A stretch of 64,000 nucleotides of DNA from Enterococcus termitis. GTDB taxonomy: Bacteria; Bacillota; Bacilli; Lactobacillales; Enterococcaceae. Each line of letters begins with the position of its first letter. Position 1 is the stretch's first letter. The DNA lies in the NCBI RefSeq assembly GCF_001730305.1, contig NZ_MIJY01000001.1:310001-374000 (forward strand). The letters run 5' to 3'. Positions 18,530 to 27,732 of the stretch are shown in pieces. The position numbers and the translations under genes are program-made. The notes beneath the pieces are model-generated. The model saw only the letters and a list, made by a program, of their open reading frames with translations, did not search any database and was not told where the DNA came from.

Positions 18530-19909
18530 TTGCAAGAAACGAATACAGTTGTTGATAAAAAGAGTCAGTTGACTCTGACTGAGCAGAGAAAACAATGGTT
18601 TAAAGAATTTATGAAACCGTTTTTGGTCGTTGTGGTCATCTACATCACAATGTACATGATTCGAAATAATTTTAAAGCAGCACAGCCGTTATTGAAAAGT
18701 CAATTAGGACTTACTACGACAGATCTAGGGTATATCGGTTTTGTCTTTTCAATCGTTTATGGTTTTGGAAAATTTATCGTTGGTTATATTGTGGACGGAA
18801 AAAATACGAAGAAGATTTTATCTATTTTACTTTTACTATCATCGATCACAGTCCTTTGTATGGGGATTCTGTTTACTATGAATAATGTTCCAATGGGCTG
18901 GATCGTTGTTTTGTGGTCGCTGAATGGACTCTTTCAATGTGTAGGCGGTCCAAGCTGTGCTTCTGTTATTACGCAATGGACAACACGAAGTAATCGTGGC
19001 AGATATATCGGATTATGGAATGCATCGCACAATATTGGTGGAGGTTTTGCAGGGATTTTTGCTGTTTGGTGTGCACAAACCTTTTTCAAAGGTCAAGTTG
19101 CAGGGATGTTTATTATTCCAGCGATCGTAGCCGCTGTTGTCGCTGTTATTACTTTTTTTATCGGTAAAAACAAACCAGAAGATCTAGGCTGGAACTCAAG
19201 TGAGGAAATTTTTGGCGAGCCAGTTGAAGAAGCCAATGTTGATGCTGAAAATTTGACGAAATGGGAGATCTTTAAAAAATATCTGCTGACCAACCCGTAC
19301 ATTTGGGTACTGTGTGTGGCGAATGTATTTGTGTATATCGTACGTATCGGAATCGATAATTGGGCGCCACTATATGTGACTGAGCATTTGAATTTTTCAC
19401 AAGAGGCAGCTGCACAAACCATCTTTTATTTTGAAATGGGTGCATTGATTGGTTGTTTAGGTTGGGGCTATATTTCAGATTTACTGAAGGGGCGACCAGC
19501 ATTAGTTGCAACAATCAGTACTATTTTATTGCCTGTTGGTATTATTGCTTATCAAGTCGGTACGACTGAACTAGTAATCAATGCAGCATTATTTATTTTA
19601 GGGATGATGATTTTTGGTCCGCAATTATTGATCAATTTATCTATGTTAGGCTTTGTGCCTAAAAAAGCTACGGTTGTATCGGGAGGACTGCTTGGTGCTT
19701 TTGCGTATCTCTTTGGTGATTCGATGGCAAAGATCTTGTTAGCTAAAATCTCTGATCCGGCTAAAAATGGAGTGAATTTCTTTGGTCATGTTTTACATGG
19801 CTGGAATGACACGTTTATCATTTTTTACATCTCGATCGTGATCATTGCAGTACTTTTGGGGATCGTTGCATTTGCTGAAGAAAAAAGAAGAAAAAAAGTA
19901 AACGTATAA
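18530..19909 (+). CDS. MFS organophosphate:phosphate antiporter (UhpT/GlpT type)
   Basis: 459 residues from a TTG start at 18530 with GGGGTGAGA upstream. Twelve membrane helices in two halves, with the family's early YxxMYMIRNNF motif near residue 40 and the GGPSCASVITQW segment near 145. Members of the OPA family take up hexose phosphates, glycerol 3-phosphate or phosphoglycerate in exchange for phosphate. Which substrate is used here is unclear. The cre-like site fits a carbon-source gene. It is followed 16 bases later by a phosphatase-like gene, likely co-transcribed. Confidence 0.88.
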   Translation: MQETNTVVDKKSQLTLTEQRKQWFKEFMKPFLVVVVIYITMYMIRNNFKAAQPLLKSQLGLTTTDLGYIGFVFSIVYGFGKFIVGYIVDGKNTKKILSILLLLSSITVLCMGILFTMNNVPMGWIVVLWSLNGLFQCVGGPSCASVITQWTTRSNRGRYIGLWNASHNIGGGFAGIFAVWCAQTFFKGQVAGMFIIPAIVAAVVAVITFFIGKNKPEDLGWNSSEEIFGEPVEEANVDAENLTKWEIFKKYLLTNPYIWVLCVANVFVYIVRIGIDNWAPLYVTEHLNFSQEAAAQTIFYFEMGALIGCLGWGYISDLLKGRPALVATISTILLPVGIIAYQVGTTELVINAALFILGMMIFGPQLLINLSMLGFVPKKATVVSGGLLGAFAYLFGDSMAKILLAKISDPAKNGVNFFGHVLHGWNDTFIIFYISIVIIAVLLGIVAFAEEKRRKKVNV

Positions 19910-19924
19910 AGGTGGAATAAACGA

Positions 19925-20686
19925 ATGAATGTTCAAATCACAAATTTTAGAGATCTAGGCGGTATTAAAAATAAATCTGGGAAAAAAGTCAAAGCCAAAA
20001 GATTATTACGCTCTGGTCATTTGGTAAAACTAGATCCAAAAACGCAGACGACCTTGGTTGATCACTTTAACTTGACGAGAATCATTGATTTCAGACGCGA
20101 TTTTGAAATCAATGAATCACCAGATACACCAATCGAAGATGTTGAGTATATCAATTTGGATTTACTTGGCAAAATGAACGCTAAAAGCTCAAGTCTAGCA
20201 GATTTTGCTCAATTAAAATCAATTGAAGCAGTCGATAAGCATATGTTAGGCGTCTATGAAGATTTGATTTTGAATAAAGGAGCACAAGAAGGCTTCACGG
20301 AATTTATGGATTATATCTTAGACAATAAAACAGGGGCAACGATTTTCCACTGCTTTGCCGGTAAAGATCGAACAGGTTATGCTTCAGCACTATTATTATT
20401 ATTGTTAGATATAGAAAAAGAAGAAATATACAATGATTTTCTGATTACAAACACAGAAAGAAAACAAGCAAACGATGAATTGATTCAACAATATAGAGAG
20501 CAAGGGTTTGATGAAGAGCAACTGGCATCTTTAGCGACTGCGCTTTATGTGAAAAAAGAGTATCTGGATCATGCCTTTCATTTGATTGAGAAAGAATTTG
20601 GCTCTGCTGAACATTATGCTGCAGAATGTTTAAACTTTGGACCGGAGAAATTAAGTGAGTTGAGAGCTATTTATTTGACGGATTAA
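19925..20686 (+). CDS. Tyrosine-phosphatase-family protein
   Basis: 253 residues with the CX5R phosphatase loop HCFAGKDRTG (catalytic Cys near residue 142). The N-terminal FRDLGG motif is typical of the bacterial Tyr/Ser phosphatase family (LipA/MptpB-like, COG2365). Such enzymes act on phosphotyrosine or phosphoinositides, or on small phosphoesters. Being 16 bases after a sugar-phosphate antiporter, it may dephosphorylate the imported ester, but that is inference. GGTGGAATAAACG lies upstream of the ATG. Confidence 0.85.
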   Translation: MNVQITNFRDLGGIKNKSGKKVKAKRLLRSGHLVKLDPKTQTTLVDHFNLTRIIDFRRDFEINESPDTPIEDVEYINLDLLGKMNAKSSSLADFAQLKSIEAVDKHMLGVYEDLILNKGAQEGFTEFMDYILDNKTGATIFHCFAGKDRTGYASALLLLLLDIEKEEIYNDFLITNTERKQANDELIQQYREQGFDEEQLASLATALYVKKEYLDHAFHLIEKEFGSAEHYAAECLNFGPEKLSELRAIYLTD

Positions 20687-20706
20687 ATCGTCATTTGTCT
20701 TCCAAG

Positions 20707-20734
20707 TTTGTTCTTGATATAATTAAGAAACAAA
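20707..20734 (+). promoter_or_regulatory. Inverted repeat around the deoR promoter
   Basis: TTTGTTCTT and AAGAAACAAA flank GATATAATT, which holds a TATAAT -10 box. The imperfect palindrome could be an autoregulatory operator. Confidence 0.5.
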
Positions 20735-20750
20735 TAATAAGGAACGGACA

Positions 20751-21695
20751 ATGGGTATGGATAAAGAAAAACAACAACTTAGTATTGAAGTTGCGAGACT
20801 ATACTATCAATCTTCACTTAGTCAGCAGGAAATAGCAGAAAAATTGAATGTTTCACGTCCGACGATTTCAAGATTATTAAATTATGCAAAAGAAAAAGGC
20901 TACGTTCAAATTACGATTTTCGATCCTTTTTCAGATTTATTTGGGATCGAGCAAAAGTTAAAGGAAAAATATCAGTTGATGGATGTGCACGTCGCTTTTT
21001 CACCAGATCCAGAGTACAATTCCATTTCTGAATACTTGTCCTCATATGCAGCAGAGTATTTAGAGGGAATCATCAAAAGCGGAGATATTATCGGCATCAG
21101 TTGGGGAACGACGATGCATAAAACAGTATCAAAAATGAATCATTTAGATGTAAAAGGCGTAGAAGTTGTCCAACTAAAGGGCGGTATTGCTTATTTTGAT
21201 GTCAATAACTATGCTTTTGAAACACTAACACTATTTGCTGAAAAGTTGAATACAAAAGCAAAGACATTTCCTTTGCCGGTAATTTTAGATAGTAAAATTG
21301 CTAAGGATCTAGTTGTCGAAGATCGACATATCAGTAAAGTCATCAGTCTAGGGAAGCAGGCGAATATTGCTGTATTTACAGTAGGAACAGTTCAAAGTGA
21401 ATCACTGCATTTCCGTTTGGGTTATTTTACGGAAACCGAAGAAAAAACCTTGAAAACAAATGCTGTAGGAGATATTTGTTCTAGATTTTTTGATGAGAAT
21501 GGTCAAATTAGTGATGAAGAAATCAATGGACGAACGATCGGTATCGAACTTGAAGAGTTGAAAAAGAAAGAAAAATCGATTTTGATCGCTGGTGGAGATC
21601 GAAAAGTGAAAGCAATCCATGGAGCATTAGTTGGCGGATATGCAAATGTTCTTTTGATAGATAAATTTACAGCGATGAAATTGTTGAATTATTAA
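20751..21695 (+). CDS. deoR: SorC/DeoR-type regulator of deoxyribonucleoside use
   Basis: 314 residues. The N-terminal helix-turn-helix is at about 20-45 (SLSQQEIAEKLNVSRPTISR), and the C-terminal SorC sugar-phosphate-binding domain includes GISWGTTM and GGDRKVKAIHGAL. This is the Bacillus DeoR type, which is released from DNA by deoxyribose 5-phosphate. It lies directly upstream of deoC and pdp, whose leader has two matching operators. Start at 20751 with AAGGAACGG upstream. An ATG two codons later is also possible. Confidence 0.88.
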   Translation: MGMDKEKQQLSIEVARLYYQSSLSQQEIAEKLNVSRPTISRLLNYAKEKGYVQITIFDPFSDLFGIEQKLKEKYQLMDVHVAFSPDPEYNSISEYLSSYAAEYLEGIIKSGDIIGISWGTTMHKTVSKMNHLDVKGVEVVQLKGGIAYFDVNNYAFETLTLFAEKLNTKAKTFPLPVILDSKIAKDLVVEDRHISKVISLGKQANIAVFTVGTVQSESLHFRLGYFTETEEKTLKTNAVGDICSRFFDENGQISDEEINGRTIGIELEELKKKEKSILIAGGDRKVKAIHGALVGGYANVLLIDKFTAMKLLNY

Positions 21696-21748
21696 GCAAG
21701 ATAAGTGAGTAGAAGCCTAAATTTCTGCTCTTTTATAAATTTTAAAGG

Positions 21749-21785
21749 TGAACGAAATTTCGTTAGGTTAGAACGGAATTTCTGA
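21749..21785 (+). promoter_or_regulatory. Tandem DeoR operators before deoC
   Basis: TGAACGAAATTTCGTTA (21749-21765) contains the perfect 14-bp palindrome AACGAAATTTCGTT. A second, weaker copy GAACGGAATTTCTGA starts at 21771. The GAAC-AAATTTC core resembles the known Bacillus DeoR operator, whose palindrome has a similar centre. They lie 30 bases before deoC. Confidence 0.75.
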
Positions 21786-21797
21786 TAGGAGAAGACG

Positions 21798-22469
21798 ATG
21801 AACGTAAACAAAATGATTGATCACACATTATTAAAACCCGAGGCAAACGAAGAAGCGTTGCTTAAAATTATTGAAGAAGCTAAAAGCTATAAATTTGCTT
21901 CAGTCTGTGTCAATCCATATTGGGTAGCATTAGCAAGTAAAGAATTAGTAGGAACAGGCGTTGAAATATGTACAGTTATCGGTTTTCCTTTAGGGGCTAA
22001 TACAACTGCTGTTAAAGCATTCGAAACAGACGATGCAATCAAAAATGGTGCCACAGAAGTCGATATGGTCATCAATGTTGGTGCCTTGAAGTCTGGTGAC
22101 GAGGAGACTGTTTTAAAAGATATCGAAGGTGTTGTTCTTGCTGCTAAAGGAAGAGCCTTGGTCAAAGTAATTTTGGAAACTTGTTTATTAACCGACCGAG
22201 AAATAGTAAAAGCTTCAAAATTGGCTGTTCAAGCAGGTGCTGATTTTGTTAAAACATCTACCGGTTTTTCAACTGGCGGAGCTACCGTTAAAGATATTGC
22301 TTTAATGCGTAAAACAGTGGGACCAGATATCGGTGTTAAAGCTTCTGGTGGTGTGAGAACAGCAGAAGATACAAAAGCAATGATCCATGCAGGTGCTTCA
22401 AGAATCGGTGCTAGTTCGAGTGTTGCGATCGTTGATGCGACGGTTGAAAATACAACAGACGGTTACTAA
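21798..22469 (+). CDS. deoC: Deoxyribose-phosphate aldolase
   Basis: 223 residues, normal length. Class I aldolase with the Schiff-base Lys K152 in VKTSTGF, the partner K181 in VKASGGVRT and D89 in EVDMVINVG. It splits deoxyribose 5-phosphate to acetaldehyde and glyceraldehyde 3-phosphate. GGAGAAG precedes the ATG. It is co-transcribed with pdp, 35 bases downstream. Confidence 0.97.
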   Translation: MNVNKMIDHTLLKPEANEEALLKIIEEAKSYKFASVCVNPYWVALASKELVGTGVEICTVIGFPLGANTTAVKAFETDDAIKNGATEVDMVINVGALKSGDEETVLKDIEGVVLAAKGRALVKVILETCLLTDREIVKASKLAVQAGADFVKTSTGFSTGGATVKDIALMRKTVGPDIGVKASGGVRTAEDTKAMIHAGASRIGASSSVAIVDATVENTTDGY

Positions 22470-22504
22470 ACTAAAAAAATACGTAAGAAAGCGAGAAAGA
22501 CAAT

Positions 22505-23806
22505 ATGAGAATGGTTGATATCATCGAAAAGAAACGAAATGGCAAGGAATTGAGCAAAGAAGAAATTCAATTTTTTGTAAATGGTTATACAAATGGCATG
22601 ATTCCAGATTACCAAGCAAGTGCTTTTTTGATGGCGATTTATTTTCAAGATATGTCAGATGAAGAGCGGGCCAACTTAACATTGGCTATGGTCGAATCGG
22701 GTGATGTGATCGACTTATCTAAGATTGATGGAATCAAAGTGGATAAACACTCAACAGGCGGAGTCGGAGATACGACGACTTTAGTGTTGGCACCGCTAAT
22801 TGCTGCCTTAGATATCCCGTTTGCAAAAATGTCGGGGCGCGGATTAGGACATACTGGCGGTACAATCGATAAATTAGAAGCGTTTGATGGGTTTCATGTT
22901 GAGCTAACAGATGAAGAATTTACTGAAATGGTCAATCGCGATAAAATTTCTGTGATTGGTCAATCTGGAAATCTAACGCCAGCCGATAAAAAATTATACG
23001 CGTTGAGAGACGTGACTGCAACGGTCAGTTCGATTCCATTAATCGCAAGTTCGATCATGAGTAAAAAAATTGCGGCTGGTGCGGATGCGATTGTCTTGGA
23101 TGTTAAAACTGGTGCTGGTGCTTTCATGAAAACAGAAGAAGATGCTGCAGAACTTGCCTCAGCAATGGTTCGAATCGGTAATCTAGTCGGCAGAAATACC
23201 ATGGCAATCATTTCTGATATGTCACAACCATTAGGGAATGCTATCGGCAACTCATTAGAAGTCCAAGAAGCAATCGATACCCTTCAAGGAAACGGACCAG
23301 CAGATCTGACTGAATTAGTATTGACATTAGGAAGCCAAATGGTCGTTCTTGCAGGAAAAACTGATTCACTAACGGAAGCTAGAGAACTTCTATTAAGTGT
23401 CATCAAAGATGGTTCAGCACTAGCAAAATTCAAACAATTCATCAAAAACCAAGGTGGAAATCCTAATTGGGTAGATGATCCAAGTTTATTGCCGCAAGCC
23501 AAATATGAAATCGAAGTGCTTGCTGATTCTGACGGTTTTGTTTCAGAAATTATCGCCGATAATATTGGTGTTGCTGCCATGAAGCTTGGTGCAGGTCGAG
23601 AAACAAAAGAAGATGATATCGACTTGGCGGTTGGGTTAGTTTTACGTAAAAAGGTCGGAGATCCTGTTAAGAAAGGTGATTCTTTAGTGACGATTTTTGC
23701 TAATCAAAAAGAAGTCACAGATGTTGAGGCGATGATCAAAGAAAATATTCTGATTGGTGAAGAGGTGTCCGAAACGAAATTGATTTATAGAGAAATCCAT
23801 TCATAG
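22505..23806 (+). CDS. pdp: Pyrimidine-nucleoside phosphorylase
   Basis: 433 residues. The phosphate-binding loop KHSTGGVGD lies at 81-89 and the thymidine/pyrimidine phosphorylase signature [16 protein letters not shown] at 110-125. The C-terminal domain with [10 protein letters not shown] is as in Bacillus Pdp. It cleaves (deoxy)uridine and thymidine with phosphate, feeding DeoC after mutase action. No deoB, cdd or nupC follows within the operon, so those must lie elsewhere. A terminator follows. Confidence 0.95.
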   Translation: MRMVDIIEKKRNGKELSKEEIQFFVNGYTNGMIPDYQASAFLMAIYFQDMSDEERANLTLAMVESGDVIDLSKIDGIKVDKHSTGGVGDTTTLVLAPLIAALDIPFAKMSGRGLGHTGGTIDKLEAFDGFHVELTDEEFTEMVNRDKISVIGQSGNLTPADKKLYALRDVTATVSSIPLIASSIMSKKIAAGADAIVLDVKTGAGAFMKTEEDAAELASAMVRIGNLVGRNTMAIISDMSQPLGNAIGNSLEVQEAIDTLQGNGPADLTELVLTLGSQMVVLAGKTDSLTEARELLLSVIKDGSALAKFKQFIKNQGGNPNWVDDPSLLPQAKYEIEVLADSDGFVSEIIADNIGVAAMKLGAGRETKEDDIDLAVGLVLRKKVGDPVKKGDSLVTIFANQKEVTDVEAMIKENILIGEEVSETKLIYREIHS

Positions 23807-23840
23807 TCGGACATACAAAATACGCATATATGAATTAAAG

Positions 23841-23894
23841 AAATAGAGTCTGAATCAGAAGTATTTTTACTTTTGAATGAGGCTCTATTTTTTT
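23841..23894 (+). terminator. Terminator of the deo operon
   Basis: AAATAGAGTCT pairs with AGGCTCTATTT across a long A/T-rich loop, followed by a T run. Confidence 0.8.
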
Positions 23895-23994
23895 AGTTGA
23901 GCATACTTTCTTCCTATATAATGCAACAATACGTTAGATTCGGATAAATGACTCTGATTGGTTGCACTTGAGGACTATCGAAAATTCATTCTTA

Positions 23995-24029
23995 AGTCCT
24001 ATGACAAATAATGAAAAAGAAGGCATAAT
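23995..24029 (+). promoter_or_regulatory. liaXYZ promoter with candidate LiaR site
   Basis: ATGACA (24001-24006), 17-bp spacer, CATAAT (24024-24029). AGTCCTATGACA (23995-24006) overlaps the -35 and matches the AGTC-N4-GACT pattern of LiaR/CesR boxes at all but the last base. Confidence 0.65.
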
Positions 24030-24083
24030 AGGTACATAAGGAAAACACCCTCGGGTGAAAAATTTGCTAAGGAGGCAATTTCC

Positions 24084-25682
24084 ATGAAAGAAAGAGAAAG
24101 AGTATTAGACTTAGTTAAAAAAGGCATCCTGTCTTCAGAAGAAGCTTTAGTCTTATTAGAAAATATGGCAACTGAAAAAGATGAAAAACAAATCAAAAAA
24201 GCTGCCGATCAAGTAAACGTAACTAGTGCAACTGTTGATACAAAAGAAAATGATAAAGTCGTAGATTTAGTAGATAAGTTAGAAAAGAAAGAAGAAGCTT
24301 CAATCGAACCAGAAGTTTCTGATGAAGATGTAGAAGCAAAAGAAGCAGAGGATCGCGAGCGTTTGGAAAAAATTCTTGATGATCTTGCAACTGAAGCAAA
24401 TCGAGCATCTGTAGAATTAGATGAAATCAATGCTGAGATTTCTGGTGTCAAAGAAGAAATCAAAGAAGCGCAAGAAAAATTGATGGAACTAAATACAAAA
24501 GAAGAATTAAGTGAATTAACGGATGAAGATTTAGCTTTAAGAGCATCATTAGAAGCGGATATCAAAGCGCTAGAAGATTCTTTAGATGAAAGAAATCAAG
24601 AAAAAATTGCGTTAGAAGCAGAATTAAAAAATATTCGTAAAGAACAATGGACAGAAACCAAAGATCGAGTGACTTCAAAATTCGATATTCCTGATGATTG
24701 GAAAGAACAAGCAACAGATACAATCAATCAAGTTGGTGAAAAAATGAGTGAAGCTGGTTCTCAACTAGGTTCATTCCTTAAAAAGACCTTCAATACATTT
24801 ACAGAAACAATGAATGACAACATGGAATGGAAAGATGTTAGTTTCAAAGTTCCAGGTGTTGCAACAACAAAATTTGATCATGAGTTCAACTATCCAGCAC
24901 CACTTGCAAGCCTAATCGATGTGAAAGTGGCAAACGGAAACATTGTTTTCAAAACATGGGACCAACCAGATGTTAAAGTAGAAGGAAAAATCAAACTATA
25001 CGGTAAAATGGATGCAGAAACACCGCTTGAAGCTTTCTTAGAAAGAAGCCAAATCGATGTGGATGATGAAGTGATTTCCTTCCAAATCCCGAATAAACGT
25101 GTACGTGCAGATCTCGTCTTTTACTTACCAGAGCGCACATTCGATCACGTGTCTATCAAGCTATTGAACGGCAACGTTTTAGTAGAATCTTTGAAAGCAA
25201 AAGATGTGTACGCAAAATCAACAAACGGTTCAATCACATTTAATCAAATTGATGCGACAATGCTTGAAGTGGAAGGTGTGAATGGTGATATCAAAGTCTT
25301 GAGTGGAGAAATTTTAGACAATATCATCGAAACAGTTAATGGAACAGTAACTATTACTGCAACACCACAAACAATCGGTGTTTCACTGATCAATGGTGAC
25401 GTTCGTATCACTGCTAAAGAAAAAACACTACGCAAAGTCGAAGCAAGTTCTGTAAACGGCAACGTCAAGATTGCTTTACCAAATGAGCTTGGCGTAGAAG
25501 GAACAGTGAAAACAAGCTTAGGTAGTATTAATAGCCGTATGAGTGAGTACGATGTTGTACGTGAGAAAAAAGAAAGAACCAATCAATTGTTACAGTTCAG
25601 ACGTTTGAATGACGAAGATATGGCACAGATCAATGCATCTACAACAACAGGAAATATTTATTTAAAGGATACTGACAAATAA
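24084..25682 (+). CDS. liaX: LiaX, envelope-stress protein (DUF4097)
   Basis: 532 residues. The N-terminal 200 residues are highly charged and coiled-coil prone, starting with a short ERVLDLVKKGILSSEEALVLL helix hairpin (SHOCT-like). The C-terminal half from about residue 275 is a DUF4097 beta-helix with repeated NGN and NGD turns. In E. faecalis, LiaX senses daptomycin and host antimicrobial peptides and controls lipid redistribution under LiaFSR. It is the first gene of liaXYZ. GGAGGCAA lies 9 bases before the ATG. A LiaR-like box precedes it. Confidence 0.92.
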   Translation: MKERERVLDLVKKGILSSEEALVLLENMATEKDEKQIKKAADQVNVTSATVDTKENDKVVDLVDKLEKKEEASIEPEVSDEDVEAKEAEDRERLEKILDDLATEANRASVELDEINAEISGVKEEIKEAQEKLMELNTKEELSELTDEDLALRASLEADIKALEDSLDERNQEKIALEAELKNIRKEQWTETKDRVTSKFDIPDDWKEQATDTINQVGEKMSEAGSQLGSFLKKTFNTFTETMNDNMEWKDVSFKVPGVATTKFDHEFNYPAPLASLIDVKVANGNIVFKTWDQPDVKVEGKIKLYGKMDAETPLEAFLERSQIDVDDEVISFQIPNKRVRADLVFYLPERTFDHVSIKLLNGNVLVESLKAKDVYAKSTNGSITFNQIDATMLEVEGVNGDIKVLSGEILDNIIETVNGTVTITATPQTIGVSLINGDVRITAKEKTLRKVEASSVNGNVKIALPNELGVEGTVKTSLGSINSRMSEYDVVREKKERTNQLLQFRRLNDEDMAQINASTTTGNIYLKDTDK

Positions 25683-25713
25683 ATATGTAGAACACTGATC
25701 ATGGTGATAATGA

Positions 25714-25777
25714 TTTTGAATAAGGGTGAGAGGGTCGACGTGGATTAAGCATAAATCCTCTCAGCCATTATTCAAAA
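25714..25777 (+). other. Long hairpin between liaX and liaY
   Basis: TTTTGAATAA-GGGTGAGAGG pairs with CCTCTCAGCC-ATTATTCAAAA. An A-rich tract, not T, follows, so it is not a plain terminator on this strand. A small GGATGA/TCATCC hairpin comes next (25789-25804). It may tune liaX against liaYZ expression by processing or stabilising the mRNA. Confidence 0.6.
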
Positions 25778-25843
25778 AAAAGAAAAAAAGGATGATTCTT
25801 CATCCATTCTATTGTAAAATCATAAAGATGAGAGGTGAAAAAA

Positions 25844-26167
25844 ATGAAAAGACGATTGACGAAATCTTCTAATAACGTAGTATTAACAGGGAGCTTAGCA
25901 GGGATTGCTGAATGGATCGGTGTGGATCCCACAATCGTACGTGTGATTTATGTTGTGCTTTCTTTATTCTCAGCAGGATTTCCAGGCTTTTTACTTTATA
26001 TCGCATTAGCAGTATTGCTTCCATCTGGAAGACGTAAAGACCAAAGCGGTTATGGACATCAAAACTCTTATAACCGAAATACGCGCAATCCAAATCCGTA
26101 TGCAAACGGTCAAAAACCAAGAAAACAAGCTGAAAAAGTAAACGATGACGACTGGAGTGACTTCTAA
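25844..26167 (+). CDS. liaY: LiaY, PspC-domain membrane protein
   Basis: 107 residues from the ATG at 25844. The GTG at 25835 lies in the GAGAGGTG ribosome site and is rejected. It is a PspC domain (about 1-62) with a basic RRLTKSSNNVVLTGSLAGIAEWIG start, one hydrophobic helix at about 30-60, and a polar Asn-rich tail ending DDDWSDF. It is the second gene of liaXYZ and its stop overlaps the liaZ start. Confidence 0.9.
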   Translation: MKRRLTKSSNNVVLTGSLAGIAEWIGVDPTIVRVIYVVLSLFSAGFPGFLLYIALAVLLPSGRRKDQSGYGHQNSYNRNTRNPNPYANGQKPRKQAEKVNDDDWSDF

Positions 26168-26532
26168 TGACATATTTTCAACGTTTAGTTGTTAACACGT
26201 TGACCTTTGTGTCGCTCTCAGTAATGTTTCCGAATATGATTTTCGTAAGAAGTATCGGCATGGCCATTATCGCGGCTTTCGTGCTTTCAATCTTGAATAT
26301 GCTGGTAAAGCCTGTGTTGACGATTTTGTCGCTGCCGTTTACTTTACTTACATTCGGTTTGTTCAGTTTTGTCGTAAATGCGGCAATTTTAAAAATGACT
26401 TCTTCTTTTGTAGGAGAATCAAATTTTGGATTTTCAAGTTTTGGTGCAGCGATTTTAATGGCAGTTATCATGTCATTAGTCAATGCAATCGTTAGTGAAC
26501 GCAACTTAGCTAAATATAATGAAAAAGGATAA
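26167..26532 (+). CDS. liaZ: LiaZ, phage-holin-family (PF04020) membrane protein
   Basis: 121 residues with four predicted membrane helices and the family's NMLVKPVLTILSLPFTLLTFG sequence around 45-65 (a loop-helix typical of YvlD). Co-translated with liaY by a one-base overlap. Part of the LiaR-controlled envelope response. The biochemical role is unknown. Confidence 0.9.
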   Translation: MTYFQRLVVNTLTFVSLSVMFPNMIFVRSIGMAIIAAFVLSILNMLVKPVLTILSLPFTLLTFGLFSFVVNAAILKMTSSFVGESNFGFSSFGAAILMAVIMSLVNAIVSERNLAKYNEKG

Positions 26533-26567
26533 GACATAAACGACTTCGTTTAGTTTTATCCTTTTTT
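26522..26567. terminator. Bidirectional terminator between liaZ and the UvrC-like gene
   Basis: GGATAAGACATAAAC pairs with GTTTAGTTTTATCC. AAAAA precedes and TTTTTT follows, so it works in both directions for two convergent genes. Confidence 0.85.
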
Positions 26568-27544
26568 TATGTAAATGGATCATCCAGTTCAATCAAATGA
26601 CATTCTTTGTGCTGATTGACATAGCTGTAGAGAATATTGACGAAATCGATTTGTTTTTTTGAGAATTGCTTGATGGGTGTTGGTTTTATCTTTGGCAGAA
26701 TTTTTTTAGCTAATTCATCAGCAGTATATTTGCTAAATGTTTGTTTGGTACACATACGACTGTTAATAATCTGTCCTTGGTAGATCAAATAATAGCTTAT
26801 TTTTGAGTGAAAAGGGAACCAAAGGAACTGCCAGTCAGTTTGACTAGCTAATATTAATTTTTTGTTTTGGTTAAAAAAATGGGTAAGAAATTGCCATTCT
26901 TCATGCAATTTTCCCGCTTTTTCAAATGAAAAATTTTCAGAAGCTAAAAGCATTTTGGCTTCAAGTCGTTCTTGAGGTCGCTCGTTGTTTAAGCGAAATG
27001 CACCTAGTAGTTCGTTTATAATAAGGGTACGATCTAGCGAATCTATAGATTGTTCCATAAAGGTTTGACGCCAATAATTATTTTTATTCAGACCATAAAG
27101 CTCTTCTAAAATTTGTTTTACTAAATTGAGTTTGCGCTGGATAGAAAAAGGACCAAAGCAGTTTTTTTCTGTGGGCACGCTGAGAATATTGATTTGGACC
27201 TCCTGGTTGTCGGTATTGATTTCGATATATTTATATTTTTCAAAGGAGTTCATCTGCCGATTATAGATAGGACGATGTGTTTGAATCAGTTGGCATTCTA
27301 ATAAAAGGGCATCAAGTTCTGTTGGGACATCAATTGTACGAAAATCAGCTAATTGCTGGATCATGCGAAGTGTTTTTCGTGAGTGCTGTTTATTTTTGGT
27401 GAAATAGCTGCTCACGCGTTCACGCAATTTTTTTGCTTTACCAACATAAATGATCTCCTCATTTTTATCTAGCATTAAATAAACACCAGGTGTAAGAGGG
27501 AGTGCTTTAGCTTGTTTTTTTAAGTTAGTATTCATATCTGTCAC
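26567..27544 (-). CDS. UvrC-like GIY-YIG nuclease
   Basis: 325 residues, about half the length of UvrC. The GIY-YIG domain occupies residues 15-95, with GVY (20-22), YVG (33-35), the Arg of LRERV, and the E/N of the later ELDALLLE and YNRQMN motifs. The rest (100-325) has no UvrB-binding or RNase H motif that I recognise and is lineage-specific. The family is annotated as excinuclease subunit C-like. It may make one incision in repair, as the Cho protein does in E. coli, but that is inference. Divergent from hprK. Confidence 0.82.
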   Translation of the reverse strand: MTDMNTNLKKQAKALPLTPGVYLMLDKNEEIIYVGKAKKLRERVSSYFTKNKQHSRKTLRMIQQLADFRTIDVPTELDALLLECQLIQTHRPIYNRQMNSFEKYKYIEINTDNQEVQINILSVPTEKNCFGPFSIQRKLNLVKQILEELYGLNKNNYWRQTFMEQSIDSLDRTLIINELLGAFRLNNERPQERLEAKMLLASENFSFEKAGKLHEEWQFLTHFFNQNKKLILASQTDWQFLWFPFHSKISYYLIYQGQIINSRMCTKQTFSKYTADELAKKILPKIKPTPIKQFSKKQIDFVNILYSYVNQHKECHLIELDDPFT

Positions 27545-27732
27545 ATCCCATATGTTTAACTAGTTGAGGAAATACACATTAAGTATACAAATTTCTCACT
27601 GATAGTCAATGGTGAATGAAAACTAGTTTTTATAAACAATAAACAAAAAGGTGAGAATCTTCTTAATAGCTAGAAACTTCCTACCTGAAATGATAAAATG
27701 GAACGAGTAGAGAATAGGAAGGAATGACAAAG

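Noticed and set aside
24209-24565. 118-codon antisense frame in liaX
   Set aside because: Mirror of the charged coiled-coil region, low-complexity Ser/Phe, no ribosome site.
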